DNA from: Anaerolineae bacterium
GTDB lineage: Bacteria > Chloroflexota > Anaerolineae > B4-G1 > SLSP01
Reading direction: 5' to 3'
Length of the DNA stretch: 64,000 bases
NCBI GenBank assembly: GCA_026645815.1
Contig: JAPKMR010000001.1
Span: 62,001 to 126,000 of the forward strand
Shown: one piece after another, positions 30,997-38,661 of the stretch
How positions within the stretch are numbered: the stretch's first letter is position 1
How the letters are laid out: each line of letters begins with the position of its first letter
Notes under the pieces: model-generated
Database searches by the model: none
Seen by the model: the letters and a program-made list of their open reading frames with translations, nothing else
What the model was told of the DNA's origin: nothing
Position numbers and translations under genes: made by a program

Positions 30997-32103
30997 ATGA
31001 ATACGACTTTGCAGCTGCTTGAAGCAGGACAATCTATCTGGTATGATAACATTCAGCGCAGCCTGTTGCGCAACGGTACGCTGGCAGGGATGATTGCGCG
31101 TGGCGAGATTCGCGGCGTGACCTCTAACCCAACCATCTTCATGAATGCGATTACCAAATCGCAGGACTATGATAGTAGTCTGCTGCCGCTCATCGAGCGT
31201 GGATTGGGTAACGAGGAAATCTTCTTCGAATTGGCAATCGAGGATATCCAAAACGCCGCCGATTTGTTCATGCCGCTATACCAGGAAAGCCATGGCGGCG
31301 ATGGCTACGTCAGCCTTGAGGTCAGCCCGTATCTGGCGCACGATTACGCCGGCACCCTGGCACAAGCCAAAGACCTGTGGCAACGGGTTGCCCGCCCTAA
31401 TCTGATGATCAAGATTCCGGCGACCAAAGCTGGCTTGCCCGCCATCACCGAGGCGCTTGCGGCAGGAATCAACGTGAATGTGACGCTGATTTTTGCACTC
31501 GAGCGCTACCACGAGGTGATGGAAGCCTACCTGCAAGGACTAGAGCGCCGCGCAGAGGCAGGGGCGCCGCTGCATGGCATTGCCTCCGTGGCATCGTTCT
31601 TTGTCTCGCGGGTGGACACCAACGTGGACGCCCGTCTGCAAAAGATCATCGCAGCAGGCGGAGCGGAAGTGGCACAAGCACAGGCGCTGTTGGGCAAAGC
31701 TGCCATCGCTAACGCGAAACTGGCGTATGACGCCTTCCAACAAGTCTTCAGCGCTGAGCGCTTCCAGACGCTCGCCGCGCAAGGAGCGCAGGTGCAGCGT
31801 CCGTTGTGGGCTTCGACAAGCACCAAGAACCCGGCATACCGCGACGTGATCTACGTGGAAGAATTGATTGGGCCGCACACTGTCAACACCATGCCGCCCC
31901 AGACAGTCGTTGCCTTCCTCGATCATGGGCAAGTGCGGCAAAGTCTGAAAGAGGACCTCGACGGCGCACGCCAGGTCTTCGCCGATCTGGAGGCATTGGG
32001 AATTTCGATTGCCGAGGTCACGCAGCAACTTGAGGATGAAGGCGTCGCCTCCTTCTCAGATGCCTTCACAGTACTACTCAAAGCGATTGAGGAACGGCGC
32101 TAA
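30997..32103 (+). CDS. tal: Transaldolase
   Basis: Transfers dihydroxyacetone from sedoheptulose-7-P to glyceraldehyde-3-P. The 368-residue length fits the actinobacterial/cyanobacterial class of Tal. SNPTIFMNAI is the substrate-binding N-terminal motif and NLMIKIPATKAGL holds the Schiff-base Lys; SVASFFVSRVDTNVDARL follows. The ATG at 30997 follows GAGGAAAAGGCC and starts 10 nt after the tkt stop; a longer frame from 30874 would overlap tkt by over 100 nt and lacks family similarity. The gene is followed by a 20-bp stem hairpin that belongs to a dispersed repeat. Confidence 0.95.
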   Translation: MNTTLQLLEAGQSIWYDNIQRSLLRNGTLAGMIARGEIRGVTSNPTIFMNAITKSQDYDSSLLPLIERGLGNEEIFFELAIEDIQNAADLFMPLYQESHGGDGYVSLEVSPYLAHDYAGTLAQAKDLWQRVARPNLMIKIPATKAGLPAITEALAAGINVNVTLIFALERYHEVMEAYLQGLERRAEAGAPLHGIASVASFFVSRVDTNVDARLQKIIAAGGAEVAQAQALLGKAAIANAKLAYDAFQQVFSAERFQTLAAQGAQVQRPLWASTSTKNPAYRDVIYVEELIGPHTVNTMPPQTVVAFLDHGQVRQSLKEDLDGARQVFADLEALGISIAEVTQQLEDEGVASFSDAFTVLLKAIEERR

Positions 32104-32123
32104 GAGACCACTATGCTTCAACA

Positions 32124-32166
32124 AGTGATTTTTGCGGCGGGGCCTTGCCCCGCCGCAAAAATCACT
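32124..32166 (+). terminator. 20-bp hairpin after tal (part of repeat copy A)
   Basis: agtgatttttgcggcggggc pairs perfectly with gccccgccgcaaaaatcact across a 3-nt loop, 20 nt past the tal stop. This is the strongest terminator-like structure in the window. The A/T sections within the stem make it work in both orientations. Confidence 0.75.
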
Positions 32167-32382
32167 CTTCTTCTGCGCCCTGTAGGGGCGCCTGAGATTT
32201 TCACCCCCGTTTTGAAACACGCCATACACCGGGATTTCGTAGCAGGTCGCTGACCGAAACCGCGCTGCGCCCCTTGTGCTGTACCTGTAGCGCAAGCAAG
32301 GCATTCGCCCCGGGGTGACGCAGCAACCAATTCGCACAGCGAGCCTCACAGGGTACGCAGAAGCCCGCCGAACTGCTACGAA
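32124..32382 (+). repeat. Dispersed intergenic repeat, copy A (complete)
   Basis: Two modules. Module 1 (32124-32218) is the long hairpin plus a 46-nt tail beginning ctgcgccctgtaggggcgcc; it recurs at 43969-44065 with two mismatches in the tail. Module 2 (32241-32382) recurs inverted at 52344-52534, anchored by a 23-nt identity (32241-32263 with 52512-52534) and a 14-nt identity (32295-32308 with 52416-52429). The element fills most of the 407-nt tal-to-32511 gap; the remainder to 32510 shows nothing. No transposase or convincing coding sequence lies inside. Confidence 0.75.
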
Positions 32383-32510
32383 TGCCCACACCCCGCTTAA
32401 GTTGCCCTTTTAGAGATTTGGCATTACACTTCATCGGACACGGCAACAGTGAATAGCATCCTGACATAAATGCCGGAACCTATGAAAACACCGCGGACAG
32501 AGAGGCGCAC

Positions 32511-32933
32511 ATGAAAACAAATTCTCGCTTGTGGATTCTGCTAGGAGTTGGCGCAATACTACTGATCGTTTTTTGCTGCGCCGCCGCCGTCGTTCTGGGC
32601 GCTTTCGCGTTCTACCGGTCCCAACCCATGCCAACACCAAGTTCCGAGCTGGAATTTTCGCCTGTGACCCTACCCGACGCACGCGTAGACGAACCGTATT
32701 CCGTGCTTATCACAGTGAGCAACAACGACACGCCGGTTTTCGATATCGGTATGTGGAACGGGACACTGCCACAAGGCCTTGAGTTCACGTATATCGAGAA
32801 TACAAATACCGCCGAAATCAGCGGCGAACCGTTGGAAACCGGGACTTTCACCTTCGAAATCGGAGCTATGTGCTTCGGAACGAATGTCTCCGGGCAAGTG
32901 GATAGCCACAGCTACACGCTGGTAGTGGAATAG
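32511..32933 (+). CDS. Small membrane-anchored protein with putative Ig (He_PIG-like) domain
   Basis: A 140-residue protein. Residues about 7-34 form one hydrophobic helix (LWILLGVGAILLIVF...), probably an uncleaved anchor with the rest outside the cell. A short Pro/Ser linker (QPMPTPSS) leads to a beta-rich domain with LPDARVDEPYSV, NGTLPQGLEF, ISGEPLETGTFTFEI and SHSYTLVVE. That pattern (LPxGLxF followed by ISGxPxxxGTxxFxV) is the putative-Ig He_PIG family. Start has a GAGAGGCGC signal. It lies alone between the tkt-tal pair and the nucleoside island, and its role is unknown. Confidence 0.78.
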   Translation: MKTNSRLWILLGVGAILLIVFCCAAAVVLGAFAFYRSQPMPTPSSELEFSPVTLPDARVDEPYSVLITVSNNDTPVFDIGMWNGTLPQGLEFTYIENTNTAEISGEPLETGTFTFEIGAMCFGTNVSGQVDSHSYTLVVE

Positions 32934-33011
32934 GTCCAGGAATCGGAAGTCAGGGGTTAAAGGGTAGCATCTTTGAGTTGTTCATCCACTTCACGGTGAT
33001 AGGAGATGCCC

Positions 33012-34343
33012 ATGCGAACGGTAATAAAAAACACAACGGCTATTACCCTCGATGAAGCCGACCGCATCCTCTCCGGGACAGATATCGCACTGGAGGACAA
33101 GCGTATCATCGCTGTGGGTGAAGCGCCACCGAACTTTGCCCCTGATGAAGTGATTGACGGGCGCGACCTGGTCGCGTTGCCGGCTTTCTTCAACGCACAC
33201 TGCCACGCGCCCATGACGCTGGAACGCGGTTGGGCGGAAGACCTGCCCTTCGACCGCTGGCTCAACGAGAAAATTTGGGTCGCGGAATCCGCCCTGGAAG
33301 CCGAAGACGTCACCTGGGGTGCAGCACTTGCCGCCGCCGAGATGATCCGCAGCGGCACCGTAGGCTTTGGCGACCACTACTTCTGGATGGACAAAGTCGC
33401 CGAGGTAGTGACGCAAAGCGGAATGAAGGCGCTACTCGCCTGGTGCCACTTTGGAATCGGCGATGACAAAGAGGTCGGCGGGGTCTCCTTCGAAGAGACC
33501 GTCGCCTTTGTCGAGGCCTGGGATGGCGCCGCTGAGGGGCGCATCCACACAACGATGGGACCCCATTCGCCGTACATGACGCCAACTGCAGTCCTACGTC
33601 GCTTTGCTGCGGAGGCAGAACGCCTGGGCGTGGGCGCGCATTTCCACCTGAGCGAATCGCGCGAACAATACCACAATTCGCTAGAACGTTATGGACTCAC
33701 CCCGCCGGCTTATGTCGCGAAGCTGGGCTTGCTAGACCTGCCGCGCCCGGCATTGCTGGCGCACTGCAACGTTGCCACACCTGAGGACCAGGCACTGCTC
33801 GTAGCCAAGGGAGCTTATATCGCTCACGCCCCCAAGACCTACCAGAAGCTGGGCATGGAAATGCCCCCTCTACCGGAGATGCTCGCGCAGGGGATGCAGG
33901 TTGGGCTGGCAACCGATGGTCCCGCCTCGAACAGCGACTTCAATATGCTGGAAATCCTGCGCCTGACGGGGTTGTACTGGAAAGGTGCACGGCTCGATCC
34001 CGAAGTTCTACCACGCACGCAGTTACTCCGCATGACGGCGCAGACCTCCGCAGCGGCGCTGGGATTCCCCGAAAGCGGTGTACTGGCGCCGGGACGCCCG
34101 GCAGACCTGCTGTTGCTGGATACGACCGCCCCGCACTGGATTCCGCGCCATGATCTGGCGGCAGGTATCGTCTACACCGCGCACCCGAGTGATGTGGCAT
34201 ACGTGTGGTGCGATGGGCAGCTGCTCTACCGCAAGGGCGAATTCCTCACCCTCGATATCGAGCGCATCCGCTGGGAAGCCGAACGCCGCGCCTTCCGCAT
34301 GGTGGGCAAGCCCATGAGCTCCCTGCGGGCGTATGCTGGATGA
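33012..34343 (+). CDS. Amidohydrolase (TrzA/AtzA-like; adenosine- or thiomethyladenosine-deaminase type)
   Basis: A 443-residue zinc amidohydrolase. The first metal pair is FFNAHCHAPMTL; later come HFHLSESREQY, LLAHCNVAT and the metal-binding Asp in GLATDGPASNSDFNM. This is the subgroup that includes S-adenosylhomocysteine/methylthioadenosine deaminase and guanine deaminase. The ATG at 33012 is chosen over 33006 because AGGAG abuts the first. It heads a gene run with a nucleoside hydrolase, an M20 hydrolase and a RarA-like protein, so a nucleoside base deaminase is the best guess. A second, distantly related member is at 49106-50443. Confidence 0.85.
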   Translation: MRTVIKNTTAITLDEADRILSGTDIALEDKRIIAVGEAPPNFAPDEVIDGRDLVALPAFFNAHCHAPMTLERGWAEDLPFDRWLNEKIWVAESALEAEDVTWGAALAAAEMIRSGTVGFGDHYFWMDKVAEVVTQSGMKALLAWCHFGIGDDKEVGGVSFEETVAFVEAWDGAAEGRIHTTMGPHSPYMTPTAVLRRFAAEAERLGVGAHFHLSESREQYHNSLERYGLTPPAYVAKLGLLDLPRPALLAHCNVATPEDQALLVAKGAYIAHAPKTYQKLGMEMPPLPEMLAQGMQVGLATDGPASNSDFNMLEILRLTGLYWKGARLDPEVLPRTQLLRMTAQTSAAALGFPESGVLAPGRPADLLLLDTTAPHWIPRHDLAAGIVYTAHPSDVAYVWCDGQLLYRKGEFLTLDIERIRWEAERRAFRMVGKPMSSLRAYAG

Positions 34344-34447
34344 ATCCAATCGCGTGCCCGGCGCCTGTGCTGCTGCGCGGCGCAGCAGCCCTTAACACTA
34401 ACACCTGACTCCTGACCTGTGACTCATGACTGACTCAGGGAGGACCT

Positions 34448-35371
34448 ATGATTCGACTGATTATTGATACCGATCCTGGCGTAGATGATGCCCACGCCAT
34501 TATGGCGGCAGCTGCCTATCCCGGCGCGCGCATCGAAGCAGTCACTACGGTGAAAGGCAATGTGTCGCTGGAGCGCACTACCGCCAATGCCTGCACCATC
34601 CTCGATGTAATGGGCATCAATGCGCCCGTCTACGCAGGCTGCGGAAAAGCGCTGGTCGCGGAACATGGCGGCGCAGAGGGCTTTCACGGCGCGGATGGTC
34701 TAGGGGATAGCGCCTATCCTCCCTCGCCGCGCAAGGTAGAGTCAGAACACGCAGTCCACGCGCTGATACGCCTGGCAAACGCCGAACCTGGGGCGCTCAC
34801 CCTCGTCACGCTCGGACCACTCACCAATCTTGCGTTGGCATTACGACTCGATCCCTCGCTGCCCCGGAAATTCCGGCGCCTGGTGGTGATGGGCGGCGCG
34901 ATTCGTGGCATGGGGAACACCACCCTCACCGCTGAATTCAACTTCCATGCCGACCCAGAAGCTGCCGCTATCGTCTTGCGCGATTGGGGTCCGCTCACCC
35001 TGGTCTCGTGGGAAACCACGGTGGAGCATCCCTTCTCCGAAGCGCAGGTAAGAGCGCTGCTGGCGCTCGACTCCCCGCGCGCCGAATTTCTACGCCGCAT
35101 CAGTCAAGGCTCCCTGGCTTTCCTGGAGCACCTTTTCGGGCGTCCGGTCATGTTGGAGCCAGATTTACTGGCAGTGGCTGCGGCACTCGAGCCGGAGATT
35201 GTGCGCCGAAAAGCCACGCATTATGTTGCAGTGGAGCTTTCCGGAGCGCTTACCCGAGGCCAGACCTGTGTAGATTGGTACGATGTCTCTGGAAAGCAAG
35301 CCAACATCGAGCTGGCGCTAGAGATGGATGCCGACCGCGTGTATGAACTGCTGCAGGCAGCACTGAAATGA
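34448..35371 (+). CDS. Inosine-uridine-preferring nucleoside hydrolase
   Basis: A 307-residue member of the IunH/CU-NH family, splitting ribonucleosides into base and ribose. The Ca2+-binding N-terminus is RLIIDTDPGVDDAHAI; TLGPLTNLALALRLDP and VVMGGAIRGMGNTT follow, and AEFNFHADPEAA carries the ribose-binding Asn and Asp. The ATG follows GGGAGGACCT. It overlaps the next gene by four bases (ATGA), showing translational coupling. A second hydrolase is encoded at 44135. Confidence 0.93.
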   Translation: MIRLIIDTDPGVDDAHAIMAAAAYPGARIEAVTTVKGNVSLERTTANACTILDVMGINAPVYAGCGKALVAEHGGAEGFHGADGLGDSAYPPSPRKVESEHAVHALIRLANAEPGALTLVTLGPLTNLALALRLDPSLPRKFRRLVVMGGAIRGMGNTTLTAEFNFHADPEAAAIVLRDWGPLTLVSWETTVEHPFSEAQVRALLALDSPRAEFLRRISQGSLAFLEHLFGRPVMLEPDLLAVAAALEPEIVRRKATHYVAVELSGALTRGQTCVDWYDVSGKQANIELALEMDADRVYELLQAALK

Positions 35372-36579
35372 GCAACCGCCTCCTTCAAGCGGCGAAGGCG
35401 CGCCTGCCCGAAATGACCGCCTTTCTGCAGGAACTGGTCCGTACACCTTCGGTGAACGGGCGCGAGACAGAGCGAGCGGTTGCCCGCTGCGTCGCCGCAG
35501 AAGCCGCAAGGTTGAATTTCGAGGCGCAACTGGTAGCGCGCGACCCTGCGCGGCCCAATGTGCTCGTGACCTGGGGACAAGGTCCTGCGGGCTTCGCTTT
35601 CATCGCCCATACGGATACCGTCGCAGAGGGGAATCCGGCGGCGTGGCGCTCACCACCGTTCGAAGCCGCACTCCGCGAGGGACGGCTCTATGGACGCGGC
35701 GCCGCCGATAACAAGGCGGGGCTGGTCTGCGGCTTGTACACCCTGGCGCTCCTGCGCGATGAGGGCTTGCTAGACCCGGCTACAGTCCACGTCACGGTTG
35801 CAGGTGTAGTAGATGAGGAATCCGGCGCGAGCAGCCCCTTGGGCGTGCGCGCTCTGCTGGATGAGGGAGTGCTGGCGGGGACACGCGGCGCCATCTACGC
35901 TTACACCAGCGACATCGTCTGTATCGGGCATCGCGGGCTGCTGCGGGTAATCCTGAGAGCAGAAGGGCAATCAATCCACTCCGGCAGCACCGCCTGGAGC
36001 CAGGGACTGGGTGGCATCAACGCCGTCACGGGCCTGGCAGCGATTTTATTGCGGCTCGAAACGCTCGACTTGCCCACGCCTGCACCGCCGGGCTTCGAGG
36101 GACTGCGTTGCACCCTCACCCCGGGCACACGCATCAGCGGTGGGGAATTCGAGAGCGTGGTCCCTGCCCACGCCGAAGCACTTGTGGATATTCGACTCAT
36201 GCCGGGCCAAAACCCGGAAGATGTGCTTACCGCAATCCAGCGCCTCATCGCCGAGGAGGTCGAGCGCCGCCCAGGATTGCGCACAAGCCTGGAGGTGAAG
36301 AACCGGCTACCGGGCGCGACAATTCCCATGGATCATCCGTTGGCGGTGCTGGCACAACGCACTACAGCAGAGGTCACGGGCGCAACCTGGTCCATCGCCG
36401 GAGCGGGACCGGCAAATGAGGGCTACATGCTCATTGAAGCCGGTATCCCCACCCTTTGCGGCTTCGGCCCTACCGGCGATAATGCACACGCGCCCGATGA
36501 GTGGGTCGAGTTGGAAAGCCTGCCGCGCACGGTCGTCATGTTTGCAGACATTGTGCAGAAGTATCTGCAACGAGTTTAA
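35368..36579 (+). CDS. M20-family metallohydrolase (ArgE/DapE-like)
   Basis: A 403-residue cytoplasmic dizinc amidohydrolase. Metal ligands are visible in order: FIAHTDTVAEG, GRGAADNKAGL (bridging Asp), VVDEESGAS (catalytic and ligand Glu), YTSDIVCIGHRG, and the last His in DNAHAPDEWVE. The dimerisation domain occupies about residues 190-310. It starts inside the nucleoside hydrolase stop (ATGA overlap), a tight coupling. Family substrates are N-acyl amino acids, dipeptides or carbamoyl compounds; in a nucleoside operon, a ureido/carbamoyl product of base degradation is an attractive but unproven substrate. Confidence 0.87.
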   Translation: MSNRLLQAAKARLPEMTAFLQELVRTPSVNGRETERAVARCVAAEAARLNFEAQLVARDPARPNVLVTWGQGPAGFAFIAHTDTVAEGNPAAWRSPPFEAALREGRLYGRGAADNKAGLVCGLYTLALLRDEGLLDPATVHVTVAGVVDEESGASSPLGVRALLDEGVLAGTRGAIYAYTSDIVCIGHRGLLRVILRAEGQSIHSGSTAWSQGLGGINAVTGLAAILLRLETLDLPTPAPPGFEGLRCTLTPGTRISGGEFESVVPAHAEALVDIRLMPGQNPEDVLTAIQRLIAEEVERRPGLRTSLEVKNRLPGATIPMDHPLAVLAQRTTAEVTGATWSIAGAGPANEGYMLIEAGIPTLCGFGPTGDNAHAPDEWVELESLPRTVVMFADIVQKYLQRV

Positions 36580-36613
36580 GCGGCATATTCCTATAGCATT
36601 TGAGGAGCACACC

Positions 36614-37183
36614 ATGGTGGCACAACACGATCCCTGGACGCAGGTAAAAACCCGTCACGATTTTGCAGCAGATGAGGTGATTTCCGCGCTGCAAAAAGAG
36701 ATACGGCGCGGACACACGGAAAACGCTGCCCTGCTGGCTTATGAGATGGCGACAACCAGCCCGGAGCTGGAAGACTATCTCTGGTACCGGTTGTTGGTCA
36801 TCTCTGTTGAAGATATCGGATGGGGCGACCCGCAGGCGCCGGTGCTAATTCACACCCTCTACCAGATGACGCAGCGCTTTGGGCATCGCGGTGGCGAAGC
36901 GCTGCTCTTCATCATCCATGCCGTGCGCACGCTCTGCGCTGCGCCCAAAGATCGCGGCAGCGATGAGATGATCAACTGGTTAAAACACCAGGTTGAAGAA
37001 GAGGGGCTGCGACCCATCATTCCGGATTATGCCCTGGATATGCACACCGCTCAGGGGCGGACGCTGGGACGCGGAGCGCGCCATTTCTGGGAGGAGGGCG
37101 CAAAATTGGCGCCGGAACTCCCAGACCGGGATCAAACCTATTACCAGCGTATTCTGGAGCTTCTGAAAACCCAAGAGGCATAA
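36614..37183 (+). CDS. Stand-alone RarA/MgsA C-terminal-domain-like protein
   Basis: A 189-residue protein without any Walker motif. The stretch ISALQKEIRRGHTENAALLAY, then VISVEDIGWGDPQAPVL and LCAAPKDRG, aligns by eye with the C-terminal helical region of RarA/MgsA clamp-loader-like ATPases (E. coli ISALHKSVRG..., IASEDVGNADPRA, LACAPKSN). The AAA+ module is absent here. The ATG at 36614 follows GAGGAG; the longer frame to 36416 overlaps the M20 gene. It is the last gene of the unit before a hairpin. In this operon a DNA-repair role is unexpected, so its function is open. Confidence 0.65.
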   Translation: MVAQHDPWTQVKTRHDFAADEVISALQKEIRRGHTENAALLAYEMATTSPELEDYLWYRLLVISVEDIGWGDPQAPVLIHTLYQMTQRFGHRGGEALLFIIHAVRTLCAAPKDRGSDEMINWLKHQVEEEGLRPIIPDYALDMHTAQGRTLGRGARHFWEEGAKLAPELPDRDQTYYQRILELLKTQEA

Positions 37184-37210
37184 TCGAGGAACGCGGGCTG
37201 CGGAAGCCGA

Positions 37211-37241
37211 GCGGCAGGGACCATGCCTGCTGCCCTGCCGC
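37211..37241 (+). terminator. Hairpin ending the first nucleoside operon
   Basis: gcggcaggg / ccctgccgc forms a perfect 9-bp stem with a 13-nt loop, 28 nt past the stop of the RarA-like gene. A new promoter follows at 37273, so this is a likely unit boundary. Confidence 0.6.
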
Positions 37242-37272
37242 AGGAACAATCAAGAAAATTCAGAGATGCGTA

Positions 37273-37300
37273 TTGACAGCGTCCCGGAACCCCCTATAAG
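37273..37300 (+). promoter_or_regulatory. Promoter of the BMP-ABC transporter operon
   Basis: TTGACA (37273-37278, consensus) and TATAAG (37295-37300) with a 16-nt spacer. Transcription should start near 37307, leaving a roughly 95-nt leader before the lipoprotein ATG. The leader holds a nine-codon frame (37309-37338) discussed under findings. Confidence 0.6.
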
Positions 37301-37403
37301 GAGGTTGAATGAAACCTTTCCTAGAAGGAAAACTTTGATGAAGACGGATGGAGTTAGCGGATGGGTCCAATCACGGCTAAAAAACTTTAATGAGGAGGGA
37401 ATC

Positions 37404-38504
37404 ATGTTTCATCGAAGTCTGTTGATGGCATTGGCTGCAATCATGGCGCTTTCACTACTGGTTGCGTGCGGTGGCGGCGCTGAACCCGCGGAGCAAGAAA
37501 CTACCGAAATATATCGGGTAGCACTGGTGATCTCACAATTGGGTGACCGCTCATTCCTCGATTCCGCTGCACGCGGCATCGAAATGGCAAAAGCGGAATT
37601 CCCCAACATTGAGACCAAGATCATCGAGAATCAGGATGTTGGCGAACAACAGTTGGCTGCTCGCGCGATGGCAGAAGAGGGCTACAACCTGATCATCACC
37701 ATAGGTTACGGTTCCGCAGACTGGACTTCGGAGATTGCGCAGGAATATCCCAATGCACACTTCGCTATTGTGGATTCAACGCTGCTGGATGCTGAGGGCA
37801 AAGAAATGGCCAATGGCACCGGGCTGACGTTCCGCGAGGATGAAGGCTCCTTCACCGTCGGTATGGCAGCGGCGATGCTCTCGAAAACCGGCAAGATTGG
37901 CTTCATTGGCGGACAGGATGTTCCCCTGCTACACCGCTTTGAGCTGGGCTATATCCAGGGCGCCAGGTACGTCAATCCCGACATCGAGGTCATCTCCGGT
38001 TGGGTAGGCTCGTACATCGACCCTACAAAGGGCAAGGAACTGGCCCTCACTCAGTATGAAGAAGGCGTTGACATCATCTTCGCTGCCGCCGGCAAGAGCG
38101 GTGAAGGCGTTCTGGCAGCCTCGGCGGAGAAAGACCTCTACGCCATTGGCGTGGACTCCGATCAATGCTACATCCAGCCCGGTCACGTGATTGCCTCAAT
38201 GATGAAGATGGTGGACCGCGCGGTCTTCGATACCATCAAGGCATTGGTCGAGGGCCAGCTTGTGGGAGGCACACGCGTCTATGGGTTGAAGGAAGAGGCT
38301 GTGGGGATGTGTTACCTCTACGGCATTGACCAGGAATTTATCAACAATGGTCCTGCAGACATGGCAAAGATGATGCAAGAGGAAGTCGTCCCTGCGGTCA
38401 AAGCCGCTGCCGAAGAGATAAAGGCGGGTACGATGTGCGTCACCGACTATGTCGAAGTTTTTCCCTGCGACAAGCCGGCTCAGCCCGGCGGCATGGGTAA
38501 TTGA
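37404..38504 (+). CDS. BMP-family ABC transporter substrate-binding lipoprotein (nucleoside-type)
   Basis: A 366-residue secreted lipoprotein: MFHRSLLMALAAIMALSLLVAC has a signal peptide with lipobox LVAC, so the mature Cys is lipidated. The BMP/Med fold follows, with YRVALVISQLGDRSFLDSAARG, TIGYGSADWT and FAAAGKSGEGVLAA; these match purine-nucleoside receptors such as PnrA/BmpA. The ATG at 37404 has GAGGAGGGAATC upstream; an in-frame ATG at 37338 would add a non-signal-like stretch. It leads an ABC operon with ATPase and two permeases and is followed by nucleoside phosphorylases, which supports nucleoside import. Confidence 0.93.
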   Translation: MFHRSLLMALAAIMALSLLVACGGGAEPAEQETTEIYRVALVISQLGDRSFLDSAARGIEMAKAEFPNIETKIIENQDVGEQQLAARAMAEEGYNLIITIGYGSADWTSEIAQEYPNAHFAIVDSTLLDAEGKEMANGTGLTFREDEGSFTVGMAAAMLSKTGKIGFIGGQDVPLLHRFELGYIQGARYVNPDIEVISGWVGSYIDPTKGKELALTQYEEGVDIIFAAAGKSGEGVLAASAEKDLYAIGVDSDQCYIQPGHVIASMMKMVDRAVFDTIKALVEGQLVGGTRVYGLKEEAVGMCYLYGIDQEFINNGPADMAKMMQEEVVPAVKAAAEEIKAGTMCVTDYVEVFPCDKPAQPGGMGN

Positions 38505-38533
38505 GCACTGCCAGAGAGCAGGAAGATCATCAA

Positions 38534-38572
38534 GGCTTTTCGCGACGCGGATCTGTTGCGTCGCGAAAAGCC
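38534..38572 (+). terminator. 15-bp hairpin between BMP and ATPase genes
   Basis: ggcttttcgcgacgc / gcgtcgcgaaaagcc, 9-nt loop, in the 157-nt gap. Such partial terminators or stabilising stems commonly raise binding-protein expression over the membrane components. Confidence 0.65.
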
Positions 38573-38661
38573 CCGAAAAGCACAGACTTCTGACACACAT
38601 GAATATACTGCCAGAAGTCTACCCGCGGCGTGAAGGATAGCGCCTACGAGGAGGTCGAAGC

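Noticed and set aside
32074-32467. Minus-strand frames of 70-105 residues after tal
   Set aside because: They fall in the dispersed repeat; copies B and C do not keep the frames, so coding is unlikely.
37266-37403. N-terminal extension of the BMP lipoprotein
   Set aside because: It would put a non-signal stretch before the signal peptide and lipobox; ATG 37404 has its own Shine-Dalgarno.
37184-37403. Purine riboswitch before the nucleoside importer
   Set aside because: I see a simple hairpin, a promoter and a short leader, but no conserved aptamer layout.
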